64,000 nucleotides of DNA from JAWHTC01 sp032586155 (GCF_032586155.1 NZ_JAWHTC010000001.1:310001-374000), one strand, 5' to 3'. Shown: positions 50,695 to 59,828, counted from the stretch's first letter. Numbers and translations are program-made. Notes: a model not told the origin generated them from the letters alone.

Positions 50695-51996
50695 TTACGC
50701 GCTCCTCAGGTTCAGGCGGCGGATAAGGTCGGTTTCAAGTTGACGGTCCGGGTCGGCTTTGGCGGCCTCAGCCTGCCATTTGCCGAGCTCGGGATACATT
50801 GCCCGGATGGTGGCGCCGTCGGCGAGAGAATCCTTGGCGAGGTAGATGCGCCCGTCGGCGGCCGCCGTCTGTTCACCGAGGTCGCGGATCAGGCCCTGAG
50901 CCTTGTCGCGGTTGGGAAAGTCGACGGCCAGCGTGTAGCCCTCGGTCGGGAAGGAGAGGAAGCCGGCACCCTCGGGGCCTAGCCGTTTGAGCACGGCCAA
51001 TGGGGAGGCAAGGCCCGATCCGGCAATGGCCTCGATCATACTGTGCAGGGTGTCGGTTTGGTCCATCGGCAGCACACATTGGAACTGGTGGAAGCCGCGC
51101 TTGCCATAGAGGCGGTTCCAATCGAGCACCCGGTCGAGCGGGAAGAAGAAATCCTGGAGCGTGCGGGTGCGCGTGCGGCCCTCTTCTGGGATGCGCTTGA
51201 AGTAGCGGGTGTTGAACGCCTTAACGACGGGTTTGGACAGGGCAAAGCGCGGGGCATCAACCGGAACGGATTTGGCCCGGCCCAGTTTGGGCGGCGTGTC
51301 GAGGCTGTGTTCGGCCTCTTCAACAATTCCGCGTCCCAGCTCCGAGCCGCGCGCCGTGGCGTCGATCCAGCCGACGGTATAGTGGGCATCGGAAGCATCG
51401 AGCAAGGCGAGGTGTTCCTCGAGATCGCCGGCGCGGCTTTCACGAACCTTCATCGCCTGGCCCGAGATCGGTGCCATCTGGATGGTGGCCGAAACGATCA
51501 GGCCGGTTTGGCCCAATCCGCCACGGGTTGCGTTGAAAAGTGATTTGTTCCTGTCGGGGGTGATGGTCTTGGCTTTGCCCTGATGGATGAGGCGAATGGC
51601 GGTGATGTGATCACCGAAGGCGCCGTCGCGGTGGTGGTTCTTGCCATGCACATCCATGGCGATGGCGCCGCCAACGGTGGCAAAGCCGGTGCCGGGCATG
51701 ACGGTGGGGATCCAGCCAGCCGGTGCGAACAGGCGCACCAGTTCACCAATAGAGATGCCGGCCTCGGCCTCGACAAGGCCGGTTTCCGGATCGAAAGAGA
51801 GGATGCGGTCGAGCCTTGTCATGTCGATGGCGCGGCCATCGGAGTTCAGGCAGGCATCGCCATAGGAGCGGCGTGCCCCAAACGCGGGGGTCGGGGGCAG
51901 GCCCTTCAGTGCCGAGATACGTTCAGGTCGGGCAAGATCGCCATCCGCCTTCAGGGCACGGCCCCAGCCGGAATAGGTGTCGGATTTCCAGCGCAT
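50695..51996 (-). CDS. FAD-binding oxidoreductase, DprE1-like
   Basis: A protein of 433 aa. The FAD-binding PCMH-type fold is seen in FGARRSYGDACLNSDG, IPTVMPGTGFATVGGAIAMD and GLGQTGLIVSATIQM. DprE1 oxidises decaprenylphosphoryl-ribose at C2 as the first step of epimerisation to arabinose. The family is shared with other sugar-lactone oxidases, so the lipid-linked substrate is inferred from the neighbours. The start is the ATG at 51996, sharing one base with the stop of the upstream gene. An in-frame opening runs about 290 codons further upstream through another gene and is not used. Confidence 0.78.
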   Translation of the reverse strand: MRWKSDTYSGWGRALKADGDLARPERISALKGLPPTPAFGARRSYGDACLNSDGRAIDMTRLDRILSFDPETGLVEAEAGISIGELVRLFAPAGWIPTVMPGTGFATVGGAIAMDVHGKNHHRDGAFGDHITAIRLIHQGKAKTITPDRNKSLFNATRGGLGQTGLIVSATIQMAPISGQAMKVRESRAGDLEEHLALLDASDAHYTVGWIDATARGSELGRGIVEEAEHSLDTPPKLGRAKSVPVDAPRFALSKPVVKAFNTRYFKRIPEEGRTRTRTLQDFFFPLDRVLDWNRLYGKRGFHQFQCVLPMDQTDTLHSMIEAIAGSGLASPLAVLKRLGPEGAGFLSFPTEGYTLAVDFPNRDKAQGLIRDLGEQTAAADGRIYLAKDSLADGATIRAMYPELGKWQAEAAKADPDRQLETDLIRRLNLRSA

Positions 51997-52994
51997 CACA
52001 GCGCCCCCTTTTGATGGATTTGGGTCGATTTGGCTTCGGCGTGGGGAAAGATGGCCAGGCCGATGAGAATGGCGAACCACAAGGTGGTGAGGCGGATCAC
52101 GGCCGTGGCCGGTACTGCGACCTCGGGCGGGATGCCTTCCATGTAGAGCAGGGCGACCATGGCTGCTTCGGCCCCGCCGACACCGCCGGGAGCCCCGGTC
52201 AGGCCACCTGCGAGGGTGGAGAAGACAAAGATCATCACCGCCTTCCAGAAGCCGATATCGGCACCGAACCAGCACAAGAGAAGGTGGAAGGCATAGCCTT
52301 CGGCCAGCCAGCCGATCAGGCCCAAGAGAGCGGCAAAGCCGAGCGTCTGGGGGTGGGAAAAGGCGCGCAGGGATGTGGCGGCGCGGCGGATGCGGGTCAT
52401 CAGGCGCGGCAACAGGCCGGTGCGGCGGTAGAATTGGGTGGCAAGACCCGCCAGAAGGGCGGGGCGGGTAACAATGATGCTGGCGGCGATGGCCAGTGCG
52501 GCGACAGGGGCGGCTAGCGCAACGCCCCCGGCCGCCAGCGAGAGCGCGATGCCGAGGATCAGGCCCATGGCGGCAAGGTCCGAGGCACGGTCGATCAAGA
52601 CAAGCGGCGCGGTCCGCTCGAACGCCCAACCGGTTTCGCGCGCAATCCAGCGCATGCGGATCAACTCGCCCACCCGGCCCGGGGTGACGGACATGGCAAA
52701 GCCGCCAAGGAAGTGGCGGATGTTCTGCGCGAGGGTCAGGGACAGGCCGAGGCGAGAGGCGAAGATATGCCAACGCAGGGCGCGGAAGAGATAGTTGACG
52801 AGGGAGAGCACCAGCAGGATGGCGATTTGCAGCGCGCCGAGCTTGGCCAGCTGTGCCATGGTTTCTTCCCAACCTGTGGCGGCGGCAAGGCTGATGAGCC
52901 CGCCGATGACCAACACGAAAAGCCCGCCCAGAAGGGCGAGATCGCGGAGCTTGCGCGGGGCAAGGGGGCGCTGGTTTGTACTGCTCATGCTCAT
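51996..52994 (-). CDS. Lysylphosphatidylglycerol synthase TM-domain protein (flippase-like)
   Basis: A protein of 332 aa with about eight membrane helices. Motifs of the UPF0104/LPG_synthase_TM family: LFRALRWHIFASRLG, AMSVTPGRVGELIRM and GGLTGAPGGVGGAEAAMVAL. Members are often proposed to move lipid-linked molecules across the inner membrane. It is the first gene of a three-gene unit with the DprE1- and DprE2-like genes (overlap of one base, then a 3-nt gap), which makes transport of the lipid-linked pentose an attractive guess. Confidence 0.78.
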   Translation of the reverse strand: MSMSSTNQRPLAPRKLRDLALLGGLFVLVIGGLISLAAATGWEETMAQLAKLGALQIAILLVLSLVNYLFRALRWHIFASRLGLSLTLAQNIRHFLGGFAMSVTPGRVGELIRMRWIARETGWAFERTAPLVLIDRASDLAAMGLILGIALSLAAGGVALAAPVAALAIAASIIVTRPALLAGLATQFYRRTGLLPRLMTRIRRAATSLRAFSHPQTLGFAALLGLIGWLAEGYAFHLLLCWFGADIGFWKAVMIFVFSTLAGGLTGAPGGVGGAEAAMVALLYMEGIPPEVAVPATAVIRLTTLWFAILIGLAIFPHAEAKSTQIHQKGAL

Positions 52995-53121
52995 TGCCGT
53001 CTATCTAGAGACAGATTGGGGCAAGAATATGGATTTGTTGCGGGAGCGGAAACAAAAAATCCCGGGTGGATGAGGTGCGTTGTTATTGGGTTTCGAATTG
53101 GCTGCGCCAATCCGACCGGCC

Positions 53122-53170
53122 GGGGGGCGCTGCCCCCCAGACCCCCCGGGATATTTGAGGCAAAAGGAAG
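53122..53170. repeat. GC hairpin plus GGGATATTTGAGG intergenic repeat
   Basis: GGGGGGC and GCCCCCC (53122-53138) form a 7-bp stem with a GCT loop. It is followed by CCCCCCGGGATATTTGAGGC and AAAAGGAAG. The unit resembles a short intergenic repeat I know from Rhodobacteraceae genomes; a related piece lies at 28052-28077. It lies in the 249-bp gap 52995-53243. Confidence 0.5.
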
Positions 53171-53197
53171 AAGGGCCCGGTACACCCTCCAACAGAA

Positions 53198-53221
53198 AAG
53201 GGCCGCCTGACAGCGGCCCTT
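53198..53221 (-). terminator. Terminator of the scoA-scoB operon
   Basis: AAGGGCCGC and GCGGCCCTT are 9-bp arms with a 6-nt loop, 22 bp past the stop of scoB. On the minus strand the stem is followed by TTC and more pyrimidines (complement of GAAAAG), fitting an intrinsic terminator. Confidence 0.85.
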
Positions 53222-53243
53222 GTGAAATCTGTCGCGGGTAGGC

Positions 53244-53870
53244 TCAGACGATAGTCGCCTCGGTCTTGGCGATGACCTCTTCGCGGGTCACGCCGGGGGC
53301 GAGTTCGACGATGTGCAGGCCTTTGTGTTCGACCTCGAAGACGCACATGTCGGTGATGATCATGTCGACCACACCCTTGCCGGTGAGCGGCAGGGTGCAT
53401 TCCTTCAAGACCTTGGTCTCGCCGTGCTTGTTGCAGTGGTCCATCACGACGATCACACGGCCGACACCGGCGACGAGGTCCATCGCGCCGCCCATGCCCT
53501 TGACCAGCTTGCCGGGGATCATCCAGTTGGCGAGATCGCCCTTCTCGTCGACTTCCATCGCGCCGAGGATCGCCATGGCGATCTTGCCGCCACGGATCAT
53601 GCCAAAGCTTGTGGCGCTGTCAAAATAGGCGGTCTGGGGCAGTTCGGTGATGGTCTGCTTGCCGGCGTTGATCAGGTCGGCATCCTCTTCACCCGCGTAA
53701 GGGAAAGGGCCCATGCCCAGCATGCCGTTTTCCGATTGCAGCGTCACATGCACGCCTTCTGGGATGTAGTTCGAGACCAGCGTCGGGATGCCGATGCCGA
53801 GGTTCACATACATGCCGTCTTCGAGTTCCTGTGCGGCGCGGGCCGCCATCTGGTTACGATCCCAAGCCAT
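53244..53870 (-). CDS. scoB: 3-oxoacid CoA-transferase subunit B
   Basis: A protein of 208 aa. The catalytic glutamate lies in LQSENGMLGMGP, the usual active-site stretch of the beta subunit. The N-terminus MAWDRNQMAARAAQELEDG and the block GGAMDLVAGVGRVIVVMDH fit succinyl-CoA:3-ketoacid CoA-transferase. With subunit A it moves CoA from succinyl-CoA to acetoacetate in ketone-body, PHB or branched-chain amino acid use. The start is the ATG at 53870, overlapping the scoA stop by one base. Confidence 0.93.
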   Translation of the reverse strand: MAWDRNQMAARAAQELEDGMYVNLGIGIPTLVSNYIPEGVHVTLQSENGMLGMGPFPYAGEEDADLINAGKQTITELPQTAYFDSATSFGMIRGGKIAMAILGAMEVDEKGDLANWMIPGKLVKGMGGAMDLVAGVGRVIVVMDHCNKHGETKVLKECTLPLTGKGVVDMIITDMCVFEVEHKGLHIVELAPGVTREEVIAKTEATIV

Positions 53871-54574
53871 TATGCGGTCTCCTTCTGGCGAACGGTGCGC
53901 TGCTCGATGCGTTTTTCGTGTGTACCCTGTACGATGCGGTGCACGTAGATGCCCGGCAGGTGGATGGCATCGGGGTCGAGCGAGCCGGTCGGCACGATCT
54001 CTTCGACTTCCATCACGCAGATGCGGCCGCACATCGCGGCAGGCGGGTTGAAGTTGCGGGCGGTCTTGCGGAAGATCGCGTTGCCGGTTTCATCCGCTTT
54101 CCACGCCTTGACGATCGAGAGATCTGCAAAGAGGCCCTCTTCGAGGATGTAGTCTTCGCCGTTGAACTCTTTCACTTCCTTGCCATCGGCGATCACGGTG
54201 CCAACGCCGGTCCTGGTGTAGAAGCCGGGGATGCCGTGACCGGCGGCGCGCATGCGCTCGGCAAGCGTGCCCTGGGGGTTGAATTCCAGTTCCAGCTCGC
54301 CCGAGAGGTACTGGCGCATAAACTCGGCATTTTCACCGACATAGGAGCTGATCATCTTCTTGACCTGGCGGGTCTGCAGCAGGATGCCGATGCCGAAATC
54401 GTCGACGCCCGCATTGTTGGACGCAAAGGTCAGGTCCTTGACGCCACTGTCCTTAATCGCATTCAGCAGAAGCTCTGGGATGCCGCAGAGGCCGAAACCG
54501 CCGGCGGCGATCAGCATGTTGTCATGCAGCAGGCCATCAAGCGCCTCGGCTGCGGAAGAATAGACTTTTTTCAT
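53870..54574 (-). CDS. scoA: 3-oxoacid CoA-transferase subunit A
   Basis: A protein of 234 aa. The glycine-rich CoA-binding part AAGGFGLCGIPELLLNAI near residue 23 and the block ELELEFNPQGTLAERMRAAG are typical of the alpha subunit. The start is the ATG at 54574, with GGGAG upstream; a 20-codon extension to 54634 runs into the promoter region and has no ribosome site. It is translationally coupled to scoB. Confidence 0.93.
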   Translation of the reverse strand: MKKVYSSAAEALDGLLHDNMLIAAGGFGLCGIPELLLNAIKDSGVKDLTFASNNAGVDDFGIGILLQTRQVKKMISSYVGENAEFMRQYLSGELELEFNPQGTLAERMRAAGHGIPGFYTRTGVGTVIADGKEVKEFNGEDYILEEGLFADLSIVKAWKADETGNAIFRKTARNFNPPAAMCGRICVMEVEEIVPTGSLDPDAIHLPGIYVHRIVQGTHEKRIEQRTVRQKETA

Positions 54575-54641
54575 GGAAAACTCCCTTTCGGTGTCGGGAC
54601 CGTATGTGACGCCCTGACGCAGCGGAGTCAACAAGCGGTGC

Positions 54642-54659
54642 CTACGCAGTTCTACGTAG
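54642..54659. promoter_or_regulatory. Small inverted repeat upstream of scoA
   Basis: CTACG and CGTAG arms with an 8-nt spacer, inside CTACGCAGTTCTACGTAG, 68 bp before the scoA start and 79 bp before the divergent kinase start. The size and position would suit a regulator operator. None can be named. Confidence 0.3.
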
Positions 54660-54737
54660 TCAGGATGGCTGTGATCGGGTTAGTCTGGTCCTGCGAACGG
54701 GACAATTGCGAACAGGAGAAACAAGGGGCGCATTGTC

Positions 54738-55295
54738 ATGATCATTTTTGTTGGTGGCCTGATCGGGGCCGGCAAATCGACCATTGCCCGCAGGATCGCG
54801 GGTGAGTTCGGGTGTCATTATTACGACGCGGATGACACCAAACGGCGGTTTTTCGAGGCCGACCCGGATTTCGAGCGCAACATGGCAGAAGGTATCCCGT
54901 TTTCCGACGCGACGCGGGTGAAGGTGTTCGAACAGGTAATCGCCGACCTGGAGATGATGCGGGAGCGGCACGACCATGTCGTTGTGGACGAAACCCTGCA
55001 CCGGCGCGACCTGCGCCAGCGGCTTTATCAGGCGGCAGAGCGGCTCTACGGCTCGTTCCTGATCGTCTGGGTGCGGGCCGATGACGAGGTGATCCTGGAA
55101 CGCTTGTCGTCGACCGTACGCAAGGGCCATGTGCTGGACGATCCGGTGGCAATGTACCAAGGGTTTCGCAAGACGTTCCAAGAGTTCAACCGGCCGGTGA
55201 TCGTGGTCAACAACAATGGCGACGCGGACGAAGAGATCGCGCAGTTGCGGGTGTTGCTGGAAAGCGTGGCGGGGTTGGTGGGGCGGCAAGCATAG
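54738..55295 (+). CDS. P-loop kinase-like protein
   Basis: A protein of 185 aa with Walker A FVGGLIGAGKSTIARRIAG at the N-terminus, an Asp pair (YDADDTKRRFF) as in small-molecule kinases of the shikimate/gluconate kinase type, and DHVVVDETLHRRDLRQRL as a Walker B-like part. The substrate is unknown; a nucleotide, sugar or tRNA-related kinase are all possible. Divergent from scoA and convergent with topA. Confidence 0.7.
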   Translation: MIIFVGGLIGAGKSTIARRIAGEFGCHYYDADDTKRRFFEADPDFERNMAEGIPFSDATRVKVFEQVIADLEMMRERHDHVVVDETLHRRDLRQRLYQAAERLYGSFLIVWVRADDEVILERLSSTVRKGHVLDDPVAMYQGFRKTFQEFNRPVIVVNNNGDADEEIAQLRVLLESVAGLVGRQA

Positions 55296-55383
55296 ACGGG
55301 TTATCACCAGCCCGACGGGACGGGCAGGTGATCGCGCGGCGGGCAGACGCCCATGACTCCGCGCGGGGATTGGCAATCCTGCT

Positions 55384-57930
55384 TTACGTCTTCTTGGCCG
55401 GAGCCTTCTTTTTCGGTGTCGCCTTCTTACGCGTGCCGCCTTTCTTGGCCGCCTTCTCGGCAATCAGGGCCACGGCCATGTCCATGGTCATGTCTTCGGG
55501 TTTGACATCCTTGGGAAGGGTGGCGTTGACCTTTTCATGCTTTACATACGGCCCGTAGCGCCCGTCCATCACGTTGACCGGTCCGCCGCTTTCTGGATGT
55601 TCACCCAACTCCTTGAGCGGTTTGGCGGCGGCACGGCTGCCACGGCGGCCCGGGTTGGCGCGTTTCTCGGCCAGCAGTTCGACCGCGCGGTTCATACCGA
55701 TCTCGAACACGTCCGCCGGGTCCTTGAGGTTGGCATAGACCGGTTTCGCCTCGTCCGGCAGCTGGTGCATGACGTATGGCCCGAAACGGCCAAAGTTCGA
55801 GGAGATCAAGCCGCCCTCGGGGTGGTCGCCGATCTGGCGCGGCAGGGACAGGAGCACAAGAGCCTTTTCGAGGTCCATATCGTCCTTGTTCCAGCCCTTG
55901 GGCAGCGAGGCCCGCGGTGGTTTCTTGTTCTCGGGCGTGGGTTCACCACGCTGGACGTAAGGCCCGAACCGACCGGATTTGAGCCAGATCTCGTCGCCAG
56001 CGTCCTCGCCCAGCACACGTTCGTCGCCCTCGGCGCCTTCGCCGGCAATGGGGCGGGTATAGGTGCATTCGGGGTAGTTGCCGCAGCCGACAAAGCCGCC
56101 TGTGCGCGAGGTTTTCAAGTGCAGACGCCCCTCGCCGCATTTCGGGCAGATGCGCGGATCGGACCCGTCTTCGCGCGGCGGGTAGAGCTGATCGCTGAGC
56201 GCCTCGTCGAGAACGTTGAGAACTTCAGTGATTCGTAGCTCAGAGGTTTCGGCAATCGCCGCCGAGAAATCCTGCCAGAAGCGGTTCAGCACGTTCTTGT
56301 AGTTGCGGTTGCCGGCGCTGACGTCATCAAGTTCTTCTTCGAGGTTGGCGGTGAATTCGTAGCCAACATATTTGCGGAAGAAGTTCAGCAGGAAGATCGT
56401 GACGATGCGGCCCTTGTCTTCTGGGAAGAGGCGGTTCTTGTCCTTGCGGACATATTCGCGGTCCTGGATCGTGGTGATCACGCTGGCATAGGTCGAGGGG
56501 CGGCCGATGCCGAGCTCTTCCATGCGTTTGACCAGAGTTGCCTCGGTATAGCGCGGCGGCGGCTGAGTGAAATGCTGCTCCGGCGTGACGCCGTGTTTCG
56601 AGGCGCTCTCGCCTTCCATCACTTGTGGCAGGCGCTTGTCGTCATCATCGACAACCTGATCATCGCGGCCTTCCTCATAGACCTTGAGGAAGCCGTCAAA
56701 CAGCACCACCTGGCCGGTGGCGCGCAGGGCGACCTGGCCGTCTGAGCTGCCCACATCGACCGTGGTGCGCTCCATCCGGGCGCTTTCCATCTGGCAGGCG
56801 AGGGTGCGTTTCCAGATCAGGTCATAGAGTTTGCGCTGATCGGGTTCGCTGAGTTTAAGCGAGGCTGCATCGGCTTCCATGTTGGTGGGGCGGATACACT
56901 CGTGCGCTTCCTGAGCGTTCTTGGCCTTGTTCTTGTAGATGCGCGGGGAGGAGGGCACGTATTCGGTGCCATAGCGTGCGCCGATAGCGTCACGGGCGGC
57001 GCTGACTGCCTCTGGGGCCATGTCGATGCCGTCGGTCCGCATATAGGTGATGTGCCCGGCCTCATAGAGACGCTGGGCGGTGGACATGCATTGACGCGCG
57101 CCCATGCCGAACTTGCGGCTGGCCTCTTGCTGCAGTGTCGAGGTCATGAAGGGCGGGGAGGGGTTGCGGGCGGCCGGTTTGGCCTCGACCGATTGCACGG
57201 TGAGGTCGCGGCTTTCGATCGCCTGCACCGCCAGCTCGGCCTGGGTTTCGTTCTCGATGCTGTATTTGTCGAGTTTTTTACCGGCCAGCGTGGTCAGCCG
57301 GGCCTCGTATTGTTTACCGCGCGGCGTTCCGAGCAGAGCCTTGACCGACCAGTATTCACGCGGGTTGAAAGCTTCGATTTCCATTTCGCGCTCGACGATC
57401 AGGCGCAGGCAGACGGATTGCACCCGACCTGCGGAACGCGCGCCGGGCAATTTGCGCCAGAGCACCGGTGAAAGGTTGAAGCCGACAAGATAATCAAGTG
57501 CCCGACGGGCGAGATAGGCGTCGACCAGCGGCTGGTCGATCTCGCGCGGGTTCTGCATCGCCTCGGTCACCGCCGATTTGGTGATGGCGTTGAACACGAC
57601 GCGGGAAACCGGCGTGTCTTTTTTCAGGGCGCGGCGTTTGCGCAGGGCCTCTTCCAAATGCCAGCTGATCGCCTCGCCCTCGCGGTCGGGGTCGGTTGCG
57701 AGAATGAGGTTCTGATCGTCCTTCAATGCGTCGGCGATGGCTTTCACGTGTTTGCGCGAATCGTTGCCGACCTCCCATTTCATGTCAAATTCATGCTCGG
57801 TATCTACCGAACCATCCTTGGGGGGCAGGTCTCGCACGTGGCCATAGGAGGCCAGCACGGTGTAATCCTTGCCAAGGTATTTGTTGATGGTTTTTGCCTT
57901 GGCTGGGGATTCGACAACAACTACGGGCAT
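55384..57930 (-). CDS. topA: DNA topoisomerase I
   Basis: A type IA topoisomerase of 848 aa that relaxes negative supercoils. The Toprim domain is at the N-terminus (VVVESPAKAKTINKYLG; LATDPDREGEAISWHLEEAL). The active-site tyrosine lies in GHITYMRTDGIDM. A C4 zinc ribbon (ICPKCGEGRLHLKTSRTGGF, then CGNYPEC) is followed by three repeats with GPYVQRGE, GPYVMHQ and GPYVKHEK. The C-terminus is a lysine/alanine tail, common in alphaproteobacterial TopA. It lies 65 bp from dprA-side genes only through an inserted secreted protein gene at 58065. Confidence 0.97.
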   Translation of the reverse strand: MPVVVVESPAKAKTINKYLGKDYTVLASYGHVRDLPPKDGSVDTEHEFDMKWEVGNDSRKHVKAIADALKDDQNLILATDPDREGEAISWHLEEALRKRRALKKDTPVSRVVFNAITKSAVTEAMQNPREIDQPLVDAYLARRALDYLVGFNLSPVLWRKLPGARSAGRVQSVCLRLIVEREMEIEAFNPREYWSVKALLGTPRGKQYEARLTTLAGKKLDKYSIENETQAELAVQAIESRDLTVQSVEAKPAARNPSPPFMTSTLQQEASRKFGMGARQCMSTAQRLYEAGHITYMRTDGIDMAPEAVSAARDAIGARYGTEYVPSSPRIYKNKAKNAQEAHECIRPTNMEADAASLKLSEPDQRKLYDLIWKRTLACQMESARMERTTVDVGSSDGQVALRATGQVVLFDGFLKVYEEGRDDQVVDDDDKRLPQVMEGESASKHGVTPEQHFTQPPPRYTEATLVKRMEELGIGRPSTYASVITTIQDREYVRKDKNRLFPEDKGRIVTIFLLNFFRKYVGYEFTANLEEELDDVSAGNRNYKNVLNRFWQDFSAAIAETSELRITEVLNVLDEALSDQLYPPREDGSDPRICPKCGEGRLHLKTSRTGGFVGCGNYPECTYTRPIAGEGAEGDERVLGEDAGDEIWLKSGRFGPYVQRGEPTPENKKPPRASLPKGWNKDDMDLEKALVLLSLPRQIGDHPEGGLISSNFGRFGPYVMHQLPDEAKPVYANLKDPADVFEIGMNRAVELLAEKRANPGRRGSRAAAKPLKELGEHPESGGPVNVMDGRYGPYVKHEKVNATLPKDVKPEDMTMDMAVALIAEKAAKKGGTRKKATPKKKAPAKKT

Positions 57931-58064
57931 GAAATTCCTTCCGACTCGAACGGCCTCTTATGGCGGCGGAACATGGTTCGGGACAGGGGGGATTGTCAAT
58001 GCGCCGTGATTTTGCAGGATGTGTTTAGGGAAATTGGCACGCATTTGAGCAAAGGAACAAGGGC

Positions 58065-58523
58065 ATGAGACGAATAATCATTCTGGGGCTGGTCTTGTTC
58101 GCCAGCGTCGTGCGTGCCGATTACTTCGAACCAAAGCGTGGCTCAGAGATGCGACAGGCGCTGATGGATGCGTTGCGACCGCACGCGGAATGGCTGTTGG
58201 GCGCGCCAGCACTGTTCGTGATTTCCGAATTGCGGGTCGCCACGAAGAAAGATTTGGGATTGCCCTTTGACGTGGCCTTTGCGGTTGTGGAAGCGCGACG
58301 GCCCGACGGGTCCGAGATCAACCTGTGGGAAACACCGGGCGTGGAGCGCGGCGATCTTGATCCGCACAGCATGGACGGGGCGACCTTCCAGGTGCTCTAT
58401 CGTCGCGAAGGCAAAATGTGGGTGGCGGTGCATTGGGAGATCGGAGCACTGGATGCTTGGTTTACCGATACGATTTATTGCCCGGACTATTTCGCGGTCA
58501 TTCCCGAGGTTTGCGCAGGCTAA
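58065..58523 (+). CDS. Secreted hypothetical protein, 152 aa
   Basis: The start is the ATG at 58065, with AGGAACAAGG upstream. The signal peptide RRIIILGLVLFASVVRA ends before DYFEPKRG. The mature chain is about 135 aa with no membrane helix. Conserved-looking stretches are RQALMDALRPHAEWLLG, LPFDVAFAVVEARRPDG and KMWVAVHWEIGALDAW. Two cysteines near the C-terminus (YCPDYFAVIPEVC) may pair. I recognise no family. It is divergent from topA (134-bp gap) and convergent with dprA. Confidence 0.65.
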   Translation: MRRIIILGLVLFASVVRADYFEPKRGSEMRQALMDALRPHAEWLLGAPALFVISELRVATKKDLGLPFDVAFAVVEARRPDGSEINLWETPGVERGDLDPHSMDGATFQVLYRREGKMWVAVHWEIGALDAWFTDTIYCPDYFAVIPEVCAG

Positions 58524-58590
58524 CGCCAAGGCATTTTCATGAGGTTTTCGCGACTTCACAGAGGCGGTGGTCGGTCGTTCCGTGCCGGGT

Positions 58591-59784
58591 TCAGCCGCGT
58601 TTCGCCTCCGGCGCAAGGCTCAACATGCCACCAGATTGACGTGTGATCTGTCCGTCGAGTTCCAAATCCAGAAGGACTGGTGCGACGGCATGCGCTGGGC
58701 TGTGCAGGTCGCGAATCAACTGGTCCTCGGCGATGGGCGAGGGGCCGAGACGATCGAGGATTTGTTTGTGCAGCGCGGCCGTTTCGCGCAAAGTCCGTTT
58801 TTTTGGTGACGGTGAATGGGTGTCGGCTGACGGGACCGGAGGGGGTGTTGGCTCCAGAGCCAGGCACTGTTGGCTCTGAGTGGGGTTGGATATGGGACCC
58901 AAGGCCTCAATCACGTCATCGGCGTTGCGCACCAGCCGTGCACCGTCGCGGATCAGCATGTTGCAACCCGAGGCCCGCGCATCGAAGGGATGGCCGGGCA
59001 CGGCCAGCACCTCGCGGCCCTGGTCCAGAGCGTTTTTCGCGGTGATCAGCGAGCCGGACTTTGCCGCCGCCTCGATCACCACGACCGCGCGGGCCAGACC
59101 GGAGATCAGCCGGTTGCGGTGGGGGAAATGCCTTGCCTGGGGCGTCACGCCGATGGGTTGTTCCGAAATCCGCAGACCGTTTTTTTCGATCTCGGCCGCC
59201 AATGCGGTATTCTCGGACGGGTAGATCACGTCGACCCCGCCAGCCATAACCGCAATGGTGCCGCTCGTGACCGTGGACTTGTGGGCGGCGGTATCTACCC
59301 CGCGCGCCAGCCCCGAGACGATGACAAAGCCGCGCTCGGCCAGGTCCTGCGCCAGCCCACGCGCCATGCGGGTGCCGAGAGACGAGGCATTGCGGGCGCC
59401 GACCATGGCAATCACCGGGCGTGACAGGATTTGGGTCTGCCCTTTGACCCACAGGAGTGGCGGCGCATCGTCCAGATCGGCCAGCGCCATGGGATAGTCC
59501 GGCGTGCCGATCGCGACCAACCGGGCTCCGGCTTTGCGGCCTGCGCGCAGTTCACCCAAGGCGGCCTCTTCGCTCCAAACGGCGTAGGATTGGACCCCGG
59601 CGGCCGTGGCGATGTCAGGCAGGGCCGCAAGCGCCGCATTCGCGCTGCCATGATCGGCCATAAGCCGATAGAATGTGGAAATCCCCACCCGTCGAGAACG
59701 CAATAAGCGGAGCCACGACAGCTGTTCATCTTCCGTGGTGGGTGGGAGTGGGGGGTGAGTGGAAGAGTGAAACTCTTGCGCCAT
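58591..59784 (-). CDS. dprA: DNA-processing protein DprA
   Basis: A protein of 397 aa. The SAM-like N-terminal domain is followed by the Rossmann-like DprA core (VIAMVGARNASSLGTRMARG; FVIVSGLARGVDTAAHKSTV; GGVDVIYPSEN; RHFPHRNRLISGLARAVVVI) and a C-terminal winged helix (DRLGPSPIAEDQLIRDL). DprA loads RecA on incoming single-stranded DNA in natural transformation. In Rhodobacter capsulatus it is needed for uptake of gene transfer agent DNA. A near-consensus CtrA site lies 45 bp upstream. Confidence 0.95.
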   Translation of the reverse strand: MAQEFHSSTHPPLPPTTEDEQLSWLRLLRSRRVGISTFYRLMADHGSANAALAALPDIATAAGVQSYAVWSEEAALGELRAGRKAGARLVAIGTPDYPMALADLDDAPPLLWVKGQTQILSRPVIAMVGARNASSLGTRMARGLAQDLAERGFVIVSGLARGVDTAAHKSTVTSGTIAVMAGGVDVIYPSENTALAAEIEKNGLRISEQPIGVTPQARHFPHRNRLISGLARAVVVIEAAAKSGSLITAKNALDQGREVLAVPGHPFDARASGCNMLIRDGARLVRNADDVIEALGPISNPTQSQQCLALEPTPPPVPSADTHSPSPKKRTLRETAALHKQILDRLGPSPIAEDQLIRDLHSPAHAVAPVLLDLELDGQITRQSGGMLSLAPEAKRG

Positions 59785-59828
59785 CGTGACTCCGCCTGCT
59801 TACGAAATCATGTTTAGCGCGCAAATGA

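Noticed and set aside
51997..52872. Upstream extension of the DprE1-like frame by 292 codons
   Set aside because: It lies wholly within the flippase-like gene in another frame, is Arg/Pro/His-rich, and the ATG at 51996 fits the family start.
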